Shown: piece by piece, positions 1 to 8,508 of the stretch
Layout: each line of letters starts with the position of its first letter
Position numbering within the stretch: position 1 is the stretch's first letter
NCBI RefSeq assembly: GCF_030408035.1
Contig: NZ_JASDCF010000010.1
Span: 1-64,000, forward strand
Length of the DNA stretch: 64,000 nt
Reading direction: 5' to 3'
Source: Psychrobacter sp. APC 3426
GTDB lineage: Bacteria > Pseudomonadota > Gammaproteobacteria > Pseudomonadales > Moraxellaceae
Made by a program: the position numbers and the translations under genes
The notes under the pieces: generated by a model
What the model was told of the DNA's origin: nothing
Seen by the model: only the letters and a program-made list of their open reading frames with translations
Databases searched by the model: none

Positions 1-98
1 GATGGCACCACCTGATCCCTTCCCGAACTCAGAAGTGAAACATCATCGCGCCAATGGTAGTGTGGCCCCGGCCATGTGAGAGTAGGTCATCGTCAGCT
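1..98 (+). rRNA. rrf: 5S ribosomal RNA, 3' part (5' end lies before the window)
   Basis: The first ~98 bases match the conserved body and 3' half of a gammaproteobacterial 5S rRNA: the CCACCTGATCCC segment, the loop CGAACTCAGAAGTGAAAC, and the later TGGTAGTGTGG and GAGAGTAGGTCATCG blocks. The 5' ~20 bases are missing because the window starts inside the gene. The exact 3' end is estimated. The gene presumably closes an rrn operon transcribed on + from outside the window, and a strong terminator follows. Confidence 0.93.
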
Positions 99-113
99 CT
101 CTATTCTAAAAGT

Positions 114-152
114 AAAACCCCCTTGGCTTAATTGCTAAGGGGGTTTTCTTTT
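114..152 (+). terminator. rrn operon intrinsic terminator
   Basis: A GC-rich hairpin (AAAACCCCCTT...AAGGGGGTTTT, with a short ATT-containing loop) is followed by a T-rich run about 16 bases after the 5S 3' end. This is the expected position and form of a Rho-independent terminator ending the rRNA transcript. Confidence 0.85.
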
Positions 153-172
153 GTCTTTCATTTTCGTATATA

Positions 173-206
173 AAAAAACCATCACTCGTAAGAATGATGG
201 TTTTTG
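173..206. terminator. second intrinsic hairpin terminator
   Basis: ACCATCA and TGATGGT form an inverted repeat flanked by an A-run on the left and a T-run on the right, so it could terminate transcription in both directions. It may back up the rrn terminator and also end the catalase-family gene read from the minus strand. Confidence 0.55.
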
Positions 207-245
207 TCGTTTTGATTTAGACTATTACCATGAACAGCATAGTTA

Positions 246-348
246 TACCAAACCCAAAAAGTGCAATTAACGTTGTCAAATTTGCTAAGCCTACTAGGTG
301 TAGTACTTGCACAATTTTTCTGCGTTACTCTAATTTTTGGGAATGGTA
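246..348 (+). repeat. 103-bp palindromic MITE-like element, copy 1
   Basis: This block is about 94% identical (6 mismatches by eye) to the reverse complement of 54968-55070. Its ends are near-perfect inverted repeats starting TACCA and sharing CCCAAAAA, and most of its length can pair as one imperfect hairpin. It is flanked directly by TTA on both sides (243-245 and 349-351), which I read as a 3-bp target duplication. The right-hand TTA is the TAA stop codon of the catalase-family gene on the minus strand. It has no coding capacity, so a non-autonomous element is the best reading. Confidence 0.75.
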
Positions 349-1500
349 TTATTTAGTAGTTGATTTATCAAACACTTCTTTTAAACTACTAGGCTCTTTA
401 CGTCTTATACCGTTTAGTTTATGACGGGTATCAGAAGACGTCTTATAGGCTTGCAGACGTGAGGTTTGAATGACTCCTATAGGGCGATTCTCTTCTAAGC
501 ATCTAAAGGTCGTAAAGCTCAGGTTCTCTATCGCTTCTATATTGCGATCGTCTGGCACCTCCTGACAAGGTACGGTTAGGGTCGCTACTGTGACGAAAGG
601 TGCATCAGATTCGTCCCATTCTTTAGTCAGTGTCTCGATAGGTTGCTTTTTAAGATTACGACATAACTGAATTTGTACATTGAACTGATAATCGTGTTCT
701 TGAATCTCTTTAATAATAACAGGACGAATAGCCTCATCTTCTGTGAATAAATGAATGTCACGACGTTTGATCTTGGCAGCGGACGCTTTAGTAGGGGTTA
801 TTCTAATTTTTGCCATGTAGTCGCCATGACGACACGCGCCTTGTGAGAAGTAATCATATAGCCAAGCGTTCTTTGGTGGAATGGTAGCGAGCTTTCTAAA
901 GGCATTTAAGGTCCTTACAGCTTCTACATTGGGAAACGCTTTGCCGTATTTGGTTAGCCAATCAAAGACTAGTTTACCTTTACCTAGCAAGCCATCGCCT
1001 AAATAGCTGTTTAACTCAAAGTTCAGTTTAGATAGATAGGCGTAATCTTTTAGGCTGTTGGTAAAAAAGATAGGCCCATTCACTAGCGCATAATCAAAGG
1101 TGGTACAGTCCTCTTCACCAGGAGTCAGCTTTTTGCCCGGTACATCGAATATTTTGATCGCTAAGCCTTGTCCTAAGCCCAACCTTCTATCCGCATCCAC
1201 ACCTGCCGCCGCGTTAGAGAACCGAATCACCGCATCGTGAATACCTGCTTTTGCATACAGTCCTTGCGCGTACTCTTTGGGCAAATTATCCAAAATCTCA
1301 AACTTTGCTTTGAGTCCGCAATAGCTCTTGGCATGGACAGCGCGGGTATGGTGGTCAAGATCGTTGGCTTCTTTACTTTTTTCAACATATTCGCGTATGT
1401 CAGCGGTGATCATCTCCATCGTCTGCTGATCTTCTGGACTTAGCGTGGTATATTTGTCATCGAACTTAACGTACTTGGGTTTGAATAATTTTTTTAGCAT
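349..1500 (-). CDS. catalase family protein (SrpA-like heme protein)
   Basis: This 383-residue protein keeps the landmarks of the heme-catalase fold: the distal histidine segment RAVHAKSYCG (~53-62), the IRFSNAAAG strand (~92-100) and a counterpart of the catalase VGNNxPxFF segment, LVNGPIFFTNSL (~139-150). It is shorter than true catalases (~480 or more residues) and lacks the classical RLFxYxDTQ heme-tyrosine motif, although a WLYDYFSQGACRHGDY stretch sits roughly where the proximal ligand would be. Such catalase-like proteins are usually annotated as peroxidase- or lipid-hydroperoxide-active; the substrate cannot be told. ATG is preceded by an AGGT-type ribosome site. It is a single gene with a MITE abutting its stop codon. 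Family assignment is firm, activity is not. Confidence 0.85.
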   Translation of the reverse strand: MLKKLFKPKYVKFDDKYTTLSPEDQQTMEMITADIREYVEKSKEANDLDHHTRAVHAKSYCGLKAKFEILDNLPKEYAQGLYAKAGIHDAVIRFSNAAAGVDADRRLGLGQGLAIKIFDVPGKKLTPGEEDCTTFDYALVNGPIFFTNSLKDYAYLSKLNFELNSYLGDGLLGKGKLVFDWLTKYGKAFPNVEAVRTLNAFRKLATIPPKNAWLYDYFSQGACRHGDYMAKIRITPTKASAAKIKRRDIHLFTEDEAIRPVIIKEIQEHDYQFNVQIQLCRNLKKQPIETLTKEWDESDAPFVTVATLTVPCQEVPDDRNIEAIENLSFTTFRCLEENRPIGVIQTSRLQAYKTSSDTRHKLNGIRRKEPSSLKEVFDKSTTK

Positions 1501-1708
1501 AATCAGCTACCTACTTTTAATAAATTAAAATTTGAAATCTCAATTATTCTATAAAATTTTAGGCGCTGTTATTTATTATAAATATTGGTGATGTGTAAAG
1601 GGTTGTTGAGTTCTCTTTATGATTAAACTGAGAATGAAGCGTTGTAGCGTTAATGTTAGAGTAGCTTCAGACTTAGAAAGTATTTTATAATTTAATACCT
1701 ATATTATA

Positions 1709-1909
1709 GTGAATGAAAGCTCCACCACCCAGCCCTGTTGTTGTTGAGACTCACGCCAAAACAGTCCAAGAGGTAGAACAGGTTTGCGAACAAGAGAATG
1801 GCTTTGCGAGTACGGTTTCACTCATGAACGCGATGTTAATGCGGCCAAAAATACTCTTATGCTTATGCTTGGGCTTGAGCGTCTAGCGGTAGGAATCCCC
1901 TCGGTTTAA
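1709..1909 (+). pseudogene. remnant of a TnpB/OrfB (IS200/IS605 family) C-terminus
   Basis: Reading + from 1709 gives a degraded zinc-ribbon tail: a SSTTQPCCC start, an in-frame TGA at 1745-1747, then GLRTREWLCEYGFTHE, RDVNAAKN and GLERLAVGIPSV before TAA at 1907-1909. RDVNAAKN followed by ERLAVGIPSV is typical of the last residues of OrfB transposon nucleases. Some zinc-ribbon cysteines are lost and no start or RuvC domain remains. The GGAGGGGAGGG-rich sequence just after the stop resembles a decayed right-end hairpin. It belongs to a different TnpB lineage from the two intact copies in this window. Confidence 0.75.
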
Positions 1910-1940
1910 GGAGGGGAGGGTGGAGGGTATAAGGTCTTAA

Positions 1941-3686
1941 TCAAGCGTTATGCGGGTTCCATTGTTGGTTAGATTTAAAAAGATCTTGATATATTACATC
2001 TCTTATAGATTCTATATTGAATTTACTTTTATCCTCATTCAAGCGCAGTATCCTTGGCAAACGAGTTATTCCTAGCTTACCGTCTGCAATGGCATAATGC
2101 CTATAGTGCTCATTAATGATGCGATTACATTCAAATTCGACGTAAATCATACTTTCATTTTGTATTTTAGCCAAACGAACGGTTGACATAAAAAAATCTT
2201 CTTGCAAGCTTTGCTCCATTTCATATATATCTTCTAATGAGTATTCAGGAGCTTTTCGAGATATCAGTTTTTGCCAGAATCTACCGTTTTCTTTTATATA
2301 TCTATAATCGTCTATACTATCCTTTAAAGATTTCAAGTTTTCTATGGAATCCTCAGTTTCTTCAAGATTTGCTTTTATGATTTCTAATGTTGCTTTCATA
2401 GTTTCGGTATGATCACCTACTGTTTTCTCTTGAGAGCAAAGTAGGCTACGTGATTTATTTAATAATTGTGCCATAGAGGTTAACTTTACAGCCATTATTT
2501 CACTACTGGTTGAGTACATAGAAAAAGGCTGTAATCGAAAATCTTCAACATTTTCACTCATTTTTTTTATCAACTGATCTAGATGATAAAATAAATAGTC
2601 TTGATCATTTACATCGTGAAGTGCTACTTCGATCATTCCAGGTAGTTTTTGCAGTATCAGTATAGATAACTGCTTTTCAAATTTGATCAAGCGCTCTCTA
2701 ATTACAATCTCTGGGTTGCTGCCATCTTGTTCAAGAGGTGCTCTTAGTAAAGGTTGTAGGTAGTTTTGATATAACTGTTGAATCTCATGCACAGATCTCA
2801 GCAGTGTGTCCGAGACACCTACATCAAGTGTATATAGCCTTGTCATACAGTAGGCAGCATGCTCCATATATTGATGATCATGCATTTGGTTTTTTTTAAG
2901 AACTATATGAGTTAAGTAGATATACTTTTTGATGTTATTACCACTTTCATCTTCGTAAAGAAATCGACGGAAAGAATAAGCATTTTTGTCAACTTTATTT
3001 GCACTACCAATTAAAAACCAATAATCCTGTCCTTCCACAATAAAGAATTTTCTGTCTTTCCCTTCTTTTTTGATAAAGGAGGGAAGATGTGTGAGCTCTT
3101 GAAAGCTAAGATCTGATGAGTCCCAATTACGAAAGTCGCGTCCTTGTATTTGTTGTTTAATAAAAACTTCTTTGAAGTAGGACTTGATGATATTAGTATC
3201 CAGTTTACGTAGACCTGGTTTAATTTCTAGAGCAATACTATCTATCCATATAGCCAAATCATACAGAAATGCTATCCGTATTCTTTGCCTATATTTCTGA
3301 TCAGAGATGATATTATTTATGTCTAAACTATCAAGATAGCTAAGAACTGCTTCGACTTCATCAGCCAGCTTGATAGCGTTGTAAGCGTTAATGCTTGGGT
3401 CGATAATTTTTAACATATGCCGTGAAATAGCAGTTAGTTCTTGATTGTTTGTATAAAAATTTTCTAAAGTTTGTCTCAATGTATCAGGGCTTTTATGAAC
3501 TAGATTGTTTTCAGAGTTAAGAAAAATACCTCGTGGTTTTAATATATTTTCATAAACTGTGTCTTGACCTTGCTGATTTAGTTTTGGAACGATGCTGTTT
3601 ACAACTTCAGACCAGTCTAAACTGAGAGTAGGATCTATAGACTTCAGTTTATATAACTGATATTCAGATAGGTCATGAATATTCAT
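1941..3686 (-). CDS. hypothetical protein, 581 aa, function unknown
   Basis: I do not recognise this protein. It is hydrophilic with no signal peptide or membrane segment, and looks mostly alpha-helical with many Leu/Ile/Glu/Lys. A coiled-coil-like stretch lies in the C-terminal third (heptad-like MKATLEIIKANLEETEDSI followed by ENLKSLKDSIDDYR). No nucleotide-binding or nuclease motif is visible. I chose the ATG at 3686 because GAAGGGG lies 8 bases upstream; a GTG at 3719 would add 11 residues but has no ribosome site. The gene is AT-rich, stands alone, and lies beside a tnpB remnant, which suggests accessory DNA. Its downstream side has no obvious terminator. Confidence 0.7.
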   Translation of the reverse strand: MNIHDLSEYQLYKLKSIDPTLSLDWSEVVNSIVPKLNQQGQDTVYENILKPRGIFLNSENNLVHKSPDTLRQTLENFYTNNQELTAISRHMLKIIDPSINAYNAIKLADEVEAVLSYLDSLDINNIISDQKYRQRIRIAFLYDLAIWIDSIALEIKPGLRKLDTNIIKSYFKEVFIKQQIQGRDFRNWDSSDLSFQELTHLPSFIKKEGKDRKFFIVEGQDYWFLIGSANKVDKNAYSFRRFLYEDESGNNIKKYIYLTHIVLKKNQMHDHQYMEHAAYCMTRLYTLDVGVSDTLLRSVHEIQQLYQNYLQPLLRAPLEQDGSNPEIVIRERLIKFEKQLSILILQKLPGMIEVALHDVNDQDYLFYHLDQLIKKMSENVEDFRLQPFSMYSTSSEIMAVKLTSMAQLLNKSRSLLCSQEKTVGDHTETMKATLEIIKANLEETEDSIENLKSLKDSIDDYRYIKENGRFWQKLISRKAPEYSLEDIYEMEQSLQEDFFMSTVRLAKIQNESMIYVEFECNRIINEHYRHYAIADGKLGITRLPRILRLNEDKSKFNIESIRDVIYQDLFKSNQQWNPHNA

Positions 3687-3922
3687 TAAATTTACCCCTT
3701 CGAGGTTTGGCTGTATCACAATATATTAATTCAACAATTATAGTGGGCAAATGTAGGATATCAAGTTATTACTTTCGAATTCGTACAAATAAGTGTGATA
3801 TTTCTCTATAATCATTACTTATCGCACATCTATTAAAATGGTTCGAGGTATGAATAGTGAAGAATACAAAAATTTCAACTAAATTAATTACAAAGAAGTC
3901 AATTTAAAAGTAGGGTAATAAT

Positions 3923-4336
3923 ATGACAACTTCAAAAGTAACGTATCAAGGTGACTTACGCACTAGCGCCATTCATTTACAGTCAAACAATGAAATCATC
4001 ACCGATGCACCAACTGACAATCAAGGAAAGGGTGAAGCTTTTTCGCCGACTGATTTATTGGCGACGAGCTTAGCCAGTTGTATGCTGACCATTGTTGGTA
4101 TCAAAGCTCGTGATATGAAGATTAATATCGCAGGTACTACTGCTGAAGTGACTAAAGTCATGCTAGCTGATCCCAGACGTGTCAGTGAAGTACATATCGC
4201 TATTACTTTTAATCAACAGCTAGACGATAAAACGCAAAAAATATTCTATAACACTGCGCTTACGTGCCCTGTCGCTCAAAGCATACATCCTGACATCATA
4301 CAGAACGTGACGCTTAACCATACGGGCGGTAATTGA
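3923..4336 (+). CDS. OsmC family peroxiredoxin-like protein
   Basis: This 137-residue protein matches the OsmC/Ohr fold family. The first reactive cysteine lies in LATSLASCMLT (Cys53) and the second in TALTCPVAQS (Cys115), the two-cysteine arrangement used for thiol-dependent reduction of organic hydroperoxides. The SPTDLLATSLASC segment is typical of the YhfA-like OsmC branch. It is likely cytoplasmic. It heads a three-gene run with 1-base gaps to the next two genes, so it is probably the first gene of an operon; a GGG-containing site precedes the ATG. Family is clear, exact substrate is not. Confidence 0.9.
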   Translation: MTTSKVTYQGDLRTSAIHLQSNNEIITDAPTDNQGKGEAFSPTDLLATSLASCMLTIVGIKARDMKINIAGTTAEVTKVMLADPRRVSEVHIAITFNQQLDDKTQKIFYNTALTCPVAQSIHPDIIQNVTLNHTGGN

Positions 4337-4337
4337 T

Positions 4338-4802
4338 ATGGCTACCAAAACTTTACTTATTGTAGCGCATGCACCATCGCCTAATACAAAAAAATTAGCA
4401 CAAGCGGCTTATGACGGGGCTAATCATCCTGATATAGATATTAATGTCATCCTAAAGTCGCCACAGGACACACAGCCTGAAGATGTACTGGCAGCAGATG
4501 CGCTATTGCTAGGGACGACAGAAAACTTGGCTTATATGGCGGGGCTAACCAAGGATTTCTTTGATCGTTGCTATTATCCTGTATTGGAAGAGAAACAGGG
4601 TATGCCGTTTGCCTTATATATTCGAGCAGGACATGATGGTACAGGTACCAAACTTGCTATGAAGACCATTACCACTGGACTGCGCTGGGAGTGGATTCAA
4701 GAAGCATTGATCTTACAAGGTGATTGGCAAGACAGCTTTACTGAGCAAGTGGAAGAGCTTGCCATGACGCTTGCCGCTGGATTAGAAGCAGGTATTTATT
4801 AA
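4338..4802 (+). CDS. flavodoxin family protein
   Basis: This 154-residue protein starts KTLLIVAHAPSPNTKKLA, the phosphate-binding loop pattern of flavodoxin-like FMN proteins, followed by DALLLGTTENLAYMAG (~54-69), which fits the second FMN-contacting loop, and ALYIRAGHDGTG (~92-103). It is probably an FMN-dependent oxidoreductase or electron-transfer protein in the cytoplasm. It begins one base after the OsmC-like gene and ends one base before the methyltransferase gene, so the three are almost certainly co-transcribed and perhaps translationally coupled. The redox partner is unknown. Confidence 0.85.
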   Translation: MATKTLLIVAHAPSPNTKKLAQAAYDGANHPDIDINVILKSPQDTQPEDVLAADALLLGTTENLAYMAGLTKDFFDRCYYPVLEEKQGMPFALYIRAGHDGTGTKLAMKTITTGLRWEWIQEALILQGDWQDSFTEQVEELAMTLAAGLEAGIY

Positions 4803-4803
4803 T

Positions 4804-5427
4804 ATGACAGCTAACTTACCCTTTTCACAAGCTTGTGAGAACAATAAGCAGCCAATCCTATCTGTTTTGCAAAAAGAGCTAAAAGACTCCCTGCATGTGT
4901 TAGAGATTGGCTCAGGTACTGGCCAACATAGCGTCTATTTTGCACCCAGAATAGCGCATTTGACATGGCAAACTAGTGATGTTGTCAATAATCATGCAAG
5001 TATCAATGCGTGGCATGCTGCTCATCCTGCCGCTAACTTATATGCACCGCTTGCTTTTAATTTAGCTCATGATCCCGTGCCAGTGAATAAGGCTGTTGCT
5101 GCACCTTATGATGCGGTATTTATGGCCAATACTCTGCATATAATCTCTTGGCCTTTGGTTGAGCAATTATTTAACTTGGTTGGAGGCGTACTACCTGCAC
5201 ACGGAAAGCTGATCGTATACGGGCCATTTAACGAAAACGGACACTATACCAGTGGGAGTAACCAGCAGTTTGATATTAGCTTACGGCAGCGTGATGTAAA
5301 CAGTGGCATTCGCAATTTTGAAGACATCATAGAATTAGCAGAACAACATCGTTTAATATTAAATGAGAGATATGCGATGCCTGCAAACAATCAAATACTA
5401 GTCTTTCAAAAGTTATTATCAGATTAA
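4804..5427 (+). CDS. DUF938 family SAM-dependent methyltransferase
   Basis: This 207-residue protein has the class I methyltransferase motif VLEIGSGTGQHSVYFA (~32-47) and the DUF938 hallmarks SQACENNKQPIL near the N-terminus, MANTLHIISW (~98-107) and IVYGPFNENGHYTS (~138-151). The family is common in proteobacteria; its substrate is not known to me. It is the last gene of the OsmC-flavodoxin-methyltransferase run. A palindromic repeat element starts 26 bases after its stop and may serve as the transcript end. Confidence 0.88.
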   Translation: MTANLPFSQACENNKQPILSVLQKELKDSLHVLEIGSGTGQHSVYFAPRIAHLTWQTSDVVNNHASINAWHAAHPAANLYAPLAFNLAHDPVPVNKAVAAPYDAVFMANTLHIISWPLVEQLFNLVGGVLPAHGKLIVYGPFNENGHYTSGSNQQFDISLRQRDVNSGIRNFEDIIELAEQHRLILNERYAMPANNQILVFQKLLSD

Positions 5428-5453
5428 AAGTTATTTTCAAACTATGAATAAAA

Positions 5454-5623
5454 AACTGAGTTGACATACTGCAATAGAGTGAGTTCGATATAAAAGAAAC
5501 ATATCTTTATTAGCGTGCTGCTGGTATAAATTTTTTTCGCTTGCTGTGCGCTTCGCACTCCAGAGGCTTCAAAAAATTCATTCCAGCAGTACTGTACTAT
5601 TTTTAAACTGAATCAACTCAGTT
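5454..5623. repeat. ~170-bp palindromic repeat between convergent genes
   Basis: The outer ends are an 11-bp perfect inverted repeat, AACTGAGTTGA at 5454-5464 and its complement at 5613-5623. A second, longer imperfect inverted repeat lies inside, with arms around 5515-5540 and 5568-5592 built on GCTGCTGG...AAATTTTTT. The centre carries GCGCTTCGC. There is no coding capacity. It lies between the convergent methyltransferase and ppc genes, so it may be a MITE-like element acting as a bidirectional terminator. Only one copy is in this window. Confidence 0.55.
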
Positions 5624-5666
5624 AGGAAGCTGGTTCAAACCGTTAAGGATATTGCTATTCTTAATC

Positions 5667-8435
5667 CTAGCCTGTATTGCGTAATCCTGCGGCTAAGGCG
5701 TTGATACTACGAATTAAAGGGTCTTCTACAGCGAGTTTATCCTCTGTTGTATCTTTTTGGCGCATGCGTTTGAGTAGCTCGATTTGAATATAATTAATCG
5801 GGTCTAAGTAGGCATTACGCCACTCCAAGGAATGGGCCAAGTCTTGTTGGTTTGCAAGTAAAGACTCTTGATCTAGCAATGAGTTAAGACCTGCGTTGGT
5901 AAGTTCATGCTCATCAATGACTGCCTGCATTATTTGCTCGCGTAAGGTTTCATCCTCACATAATTGGCTGTATGCACGGGCAATACTCATCTCAGATTTG
6001 GTAAAGGCCATTTCAATATTGCTGATAAAGGCACTGAAAAATGGCCAGTTTTTATTCATCTCCTTCATCAGGCTTTCATCTTGTTTGACACTATCCAAAG
6101 CGCTGCCCACTCCGTACCAAGCAGGTAGGGTAAAGCGAGCCAATGACCAGCCAAATACCCAAGGTATCGCCCTAATGGTAGACTTACTTGGCAGTCCTTT
6201 TTTACGATGGGCAGGGCGTGAGCCAATATTCAGCAATGAGATTTCTTGTACAGGTGTGGCTTCAGAATAAAATTTATAGAAGCCTTCTGTGTTATCAGTC
6301 AGGGCACGGTATTGCTGTTCACCAGCATCTGCCAAACGAGCAAATAGGGTTTCATAGCTATCAAGCTGTGTTGGTTGTGCCACAAATCGTGATGAGCTGG
6401 CTTTTAGCGCACCAGTGATTCCCATGGTTAATTCAAAGACCGCCGTATCTGGATTGGCATACTTAGCGTAAAGCACTTCGCCTTGCTCAGTGAACTTGAT
6501 TTGACCGTTTAAGGTGCCCGCAGGTTGGGCGGCGATGGCTTGGTGGGTGGAGCCGCCCCCGCGACTGACAGAGCCACCGCGGCCATGAAACAGCCTTGTA
6601 CTGATGCCATATTTATTGGCAATATTGGTAATGGTTTGCTGAGCGCTATACAGCTGCCAAGCAGAGGTAATAATGCCGCCATCTTTTGAAGAATCTGAGT
6701 AGCCAAGCATGATTTCTTGCAGGTTACCTGAGTGCTCGAGTAGCTCACGATATAGCGGGTTTTCTAAAATCGTTGGCATGATCTTGTCAATATTTTTAAG
6801 ATCTTCAATGGTTTCAAATAAGGGGGCAACAGGTAAGGCAGCAAATAAATGACCTTCATTATTGATGCCAGATAAGCCCGCAAAACGCATCAGTAGAAGC
6901 ACTTCTAACAGTTGACTGGCGTTATTGGTCATGGAGATAACATAGCTACCAAAAGTATCTTCACCAACCAGTTTGCGCAGTTTCGCCACAGAGTTCATCA
7001 AGTTAAGCTGTTCACGCGTCTGCTCGCTTAAATTATCGTTATAAATAAGCGGTGTGCCAGGGTTTTTCAATAAACGCGTCAGCCACTGTTGGCGCTCTGT
7101 TTCGCTGAGTGATTGATAGTCTGGTAAGTTGGAAGCACTGGCAAAAATGTCAGCAATGACTTCGCCGTGATACCCTGAATCTTGGCGGATATCGAGAGAC
7201 GCCAAATGAAACCCGCAGGTTTTTACCAAGCGAATGGTATCAAGCAGCAAGCCTTCTCCATGTGCCTTATCATGTTTATTGACACTTTTACGGATGATGC
7301 GCAAGTCATCTAACAAGGCCTGTGGCGCCACATAAGCATCTTGTGCAGCCTCTACGTCCGTCCCTTGACTCTGTATATGCTGGTTGGTTGCCTTTATTTT
7401 GGCAAGAATGATGGATAGTAACCTTCTATACGGCTCGTTGTTGTAATCGTCAGGATTATAGTAAAAGACTTTTTGATCAAGCTCGCTGTAGTCTTTGATG
7501 CGGGCGTATATATCTGATGAAATGTCAACAATGGTGTCGCTATGGATAAGCTCGCGGCGCAGTTTTCTGACTAAGACCTGGTAATGGCGGAGCACCGCGT
7601 TGGCATGCATCAATACTGCCATCTCGGTAGTTTCGTGAGTGACGAAGGGATTACCATCTCTATCACCACCAATCCAAGAGCCAAAGCTGACAAAGGCGGG
7701 TAGAGGATAGTCAGTGAGTTCAGGATAAATATCGATAATGGCGGCTTTGGTATTGCGATATACCTTTGGAATGGCGGTGAATAAGCTGGCATTGAAATAG
7801 TGTAAGCCATTGTTTATTTCATCGTAGACCAATGGTTTGCGAGTACGGACTTCGTCTGACGACCAAAGCAAGTCGATGGTTTCGGCGGTTTTTTGCTTCG
7901 CTTGCTCAAAGGCTACGCTGCCTTCGGGATAATCGCTCATGGCATCTGTATGCTCATATAGCGTTTGCAAGATATTCATGGTGGTGCGTCTACGAGCTTC
8001 GGTAGGGTGCGCCGTAAAGACGGGAATAAATTTAAGGTGATCGATGAGCTCTTTTATTTGATTAGGTTCAATATTACGTTCACGGCACTCTAATAAGGTG
8101 CGGCGAAAGGAGCCTTCCCAGCTTTGGTTAGACTCGGCACGCATGGTACGGCGCTGCTCACGTAGATAGTTTTCTTCAGTCAAATTTGCGAGGAAAAAGT
8201 ATATAGAGAACGCACGAATGACGTTTTTTAACGTTTGATTGTCTAACGAGGCGATGAGGTCGATGAGTTGCTGTTTGTGCGCTTCATTATGCTCACGGCG
8301 CTCCTGAATAAAGCCTTTACGCAAGGTTTCAATGGTATTTAGCGTGTCTTCTCCAGATTGGCGAGAAATTGCCTCACCTAAGAATGATCCTAATAATCTA
8401 ATGCGCTCACGTAATAATTCGTTCTTTAGTAACAT
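5667..8435 (-). CDS. ppc: phosphoenolpyruvate carboxylase
   Basis: This 922-residue protein forms oxaloacetate from phosphoenolpyruvate and bicarbonate, refilling the TCA cycle in the cytoplasm. The catalytic histidine motif appears as PVFTAHPTEARRRT (~137-150), and further conserved blocks are SWIGGDRDGNPFVT, LGYSDSSKDGG, FHGRGGSVSRGGGSTH and RAIPWVFGWSLARF. The length is typical. The mobile loop reads GRGGSVSRGGGS where many family members have GRGGxxGRGGxP, a substitution worth noting. The start has GGAAGT just upstream. It lies 73 bases downstream of the dienelactone hydrolase-like gene on the same strand. Confidence 0.97.
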   Translation of the reverse strand: MLLKNELLRERIRLLGSFLGEAISRQSGEDTLNTIETLRKGFIQERREHNEAHKQQLIDLIASLDNQTLKNVIRAFSIYFFLANLTEENYLREQRRTMRAESNQSWEGSFRRTLLECRERNIEPNQIKELIDHLKFIPVFTAHPTEARRRTTMNILQTLYEHTDAMSDYPEGSVAFEQAKQKTAETIDLLWSSDEVRTRKPLVYDEINNGLHYFNASLFTAIPKVYRNTKAAIIDIYPELTDYPLPAFVSFGSWIGGDRDGNPFVTHETTEMAVLMHANAVLRHYQVLVRKLRRELIHSDTIVDISSDIYARIKDYSELDQKVFYYNPDDYNNEPYRRLLSIILAKIKATNQHIQSQGTDVEAAQDAYVAPQALLDDLRIIRKSVNKHDKAHGEGLLLDTIRLVKTCGFHLASLDIRQDSGYHGEVIADIFASASNLPDYQSLSETERQQWLTRLLKNPGTPLIYNDNLSEQTREQLNLMNSVAKLRKLVGEDTFGSYVISMTNNASQLLEVLLLMRFAGLSGINNEGHLFAALPVAPLFETIEDLKNIDKIMPTILENPLYRELLEHSGNLQEIMLGYSDSSKDGGIITSAWQLYSAQQTITNIANKYGISTRLFHGRGGSVSRGGGSTHQAIAAQPAGTLNGQIKFTEQGEVLYAKYANPDTAVFELTMGITGALKASSSRFVAQPTQLDSYETLFARLADAGEQQYRALTDNTEGFYKFYSEATPVQEISLLNIGSRPAHRKKGLPSKSTIRAIPWVFGWSLARFTLPAWYGVGSALDSVKQDESLMKEMNKNWPFFSAFISNIEMAFTKSEMSIARAYSQLCEDETLREQIMQAVIDEHELTNAGLNSLLDQESLLANQQDLAHSLEWRNAYLDPINYIQIELLKRMRQKDTTEDKLAVEDPLIRSINALAAGLRNTG

Positions 8436-8508
8436 GAATGACTTCCTTGTCTTCTAACAGACTGGTTAATAAATAAGGTTCGCTCTTCTTATAGGGTACA
8501 AACTAAAG

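Noticed and set aside
230..424. 64-residue ORF over the MITE on +
   Set aside because: It spans a palindromic repeat and the end of the catalase-like gene, with no ribosome site and no family look; it is a chance frame.
1941..3686. Anti-phage defence gene
   Set aside because: No ATPase, nuclease, TIR or sensor motif could be seen and no partner genes are present; only the accessory setting suggested it, which is not enough.
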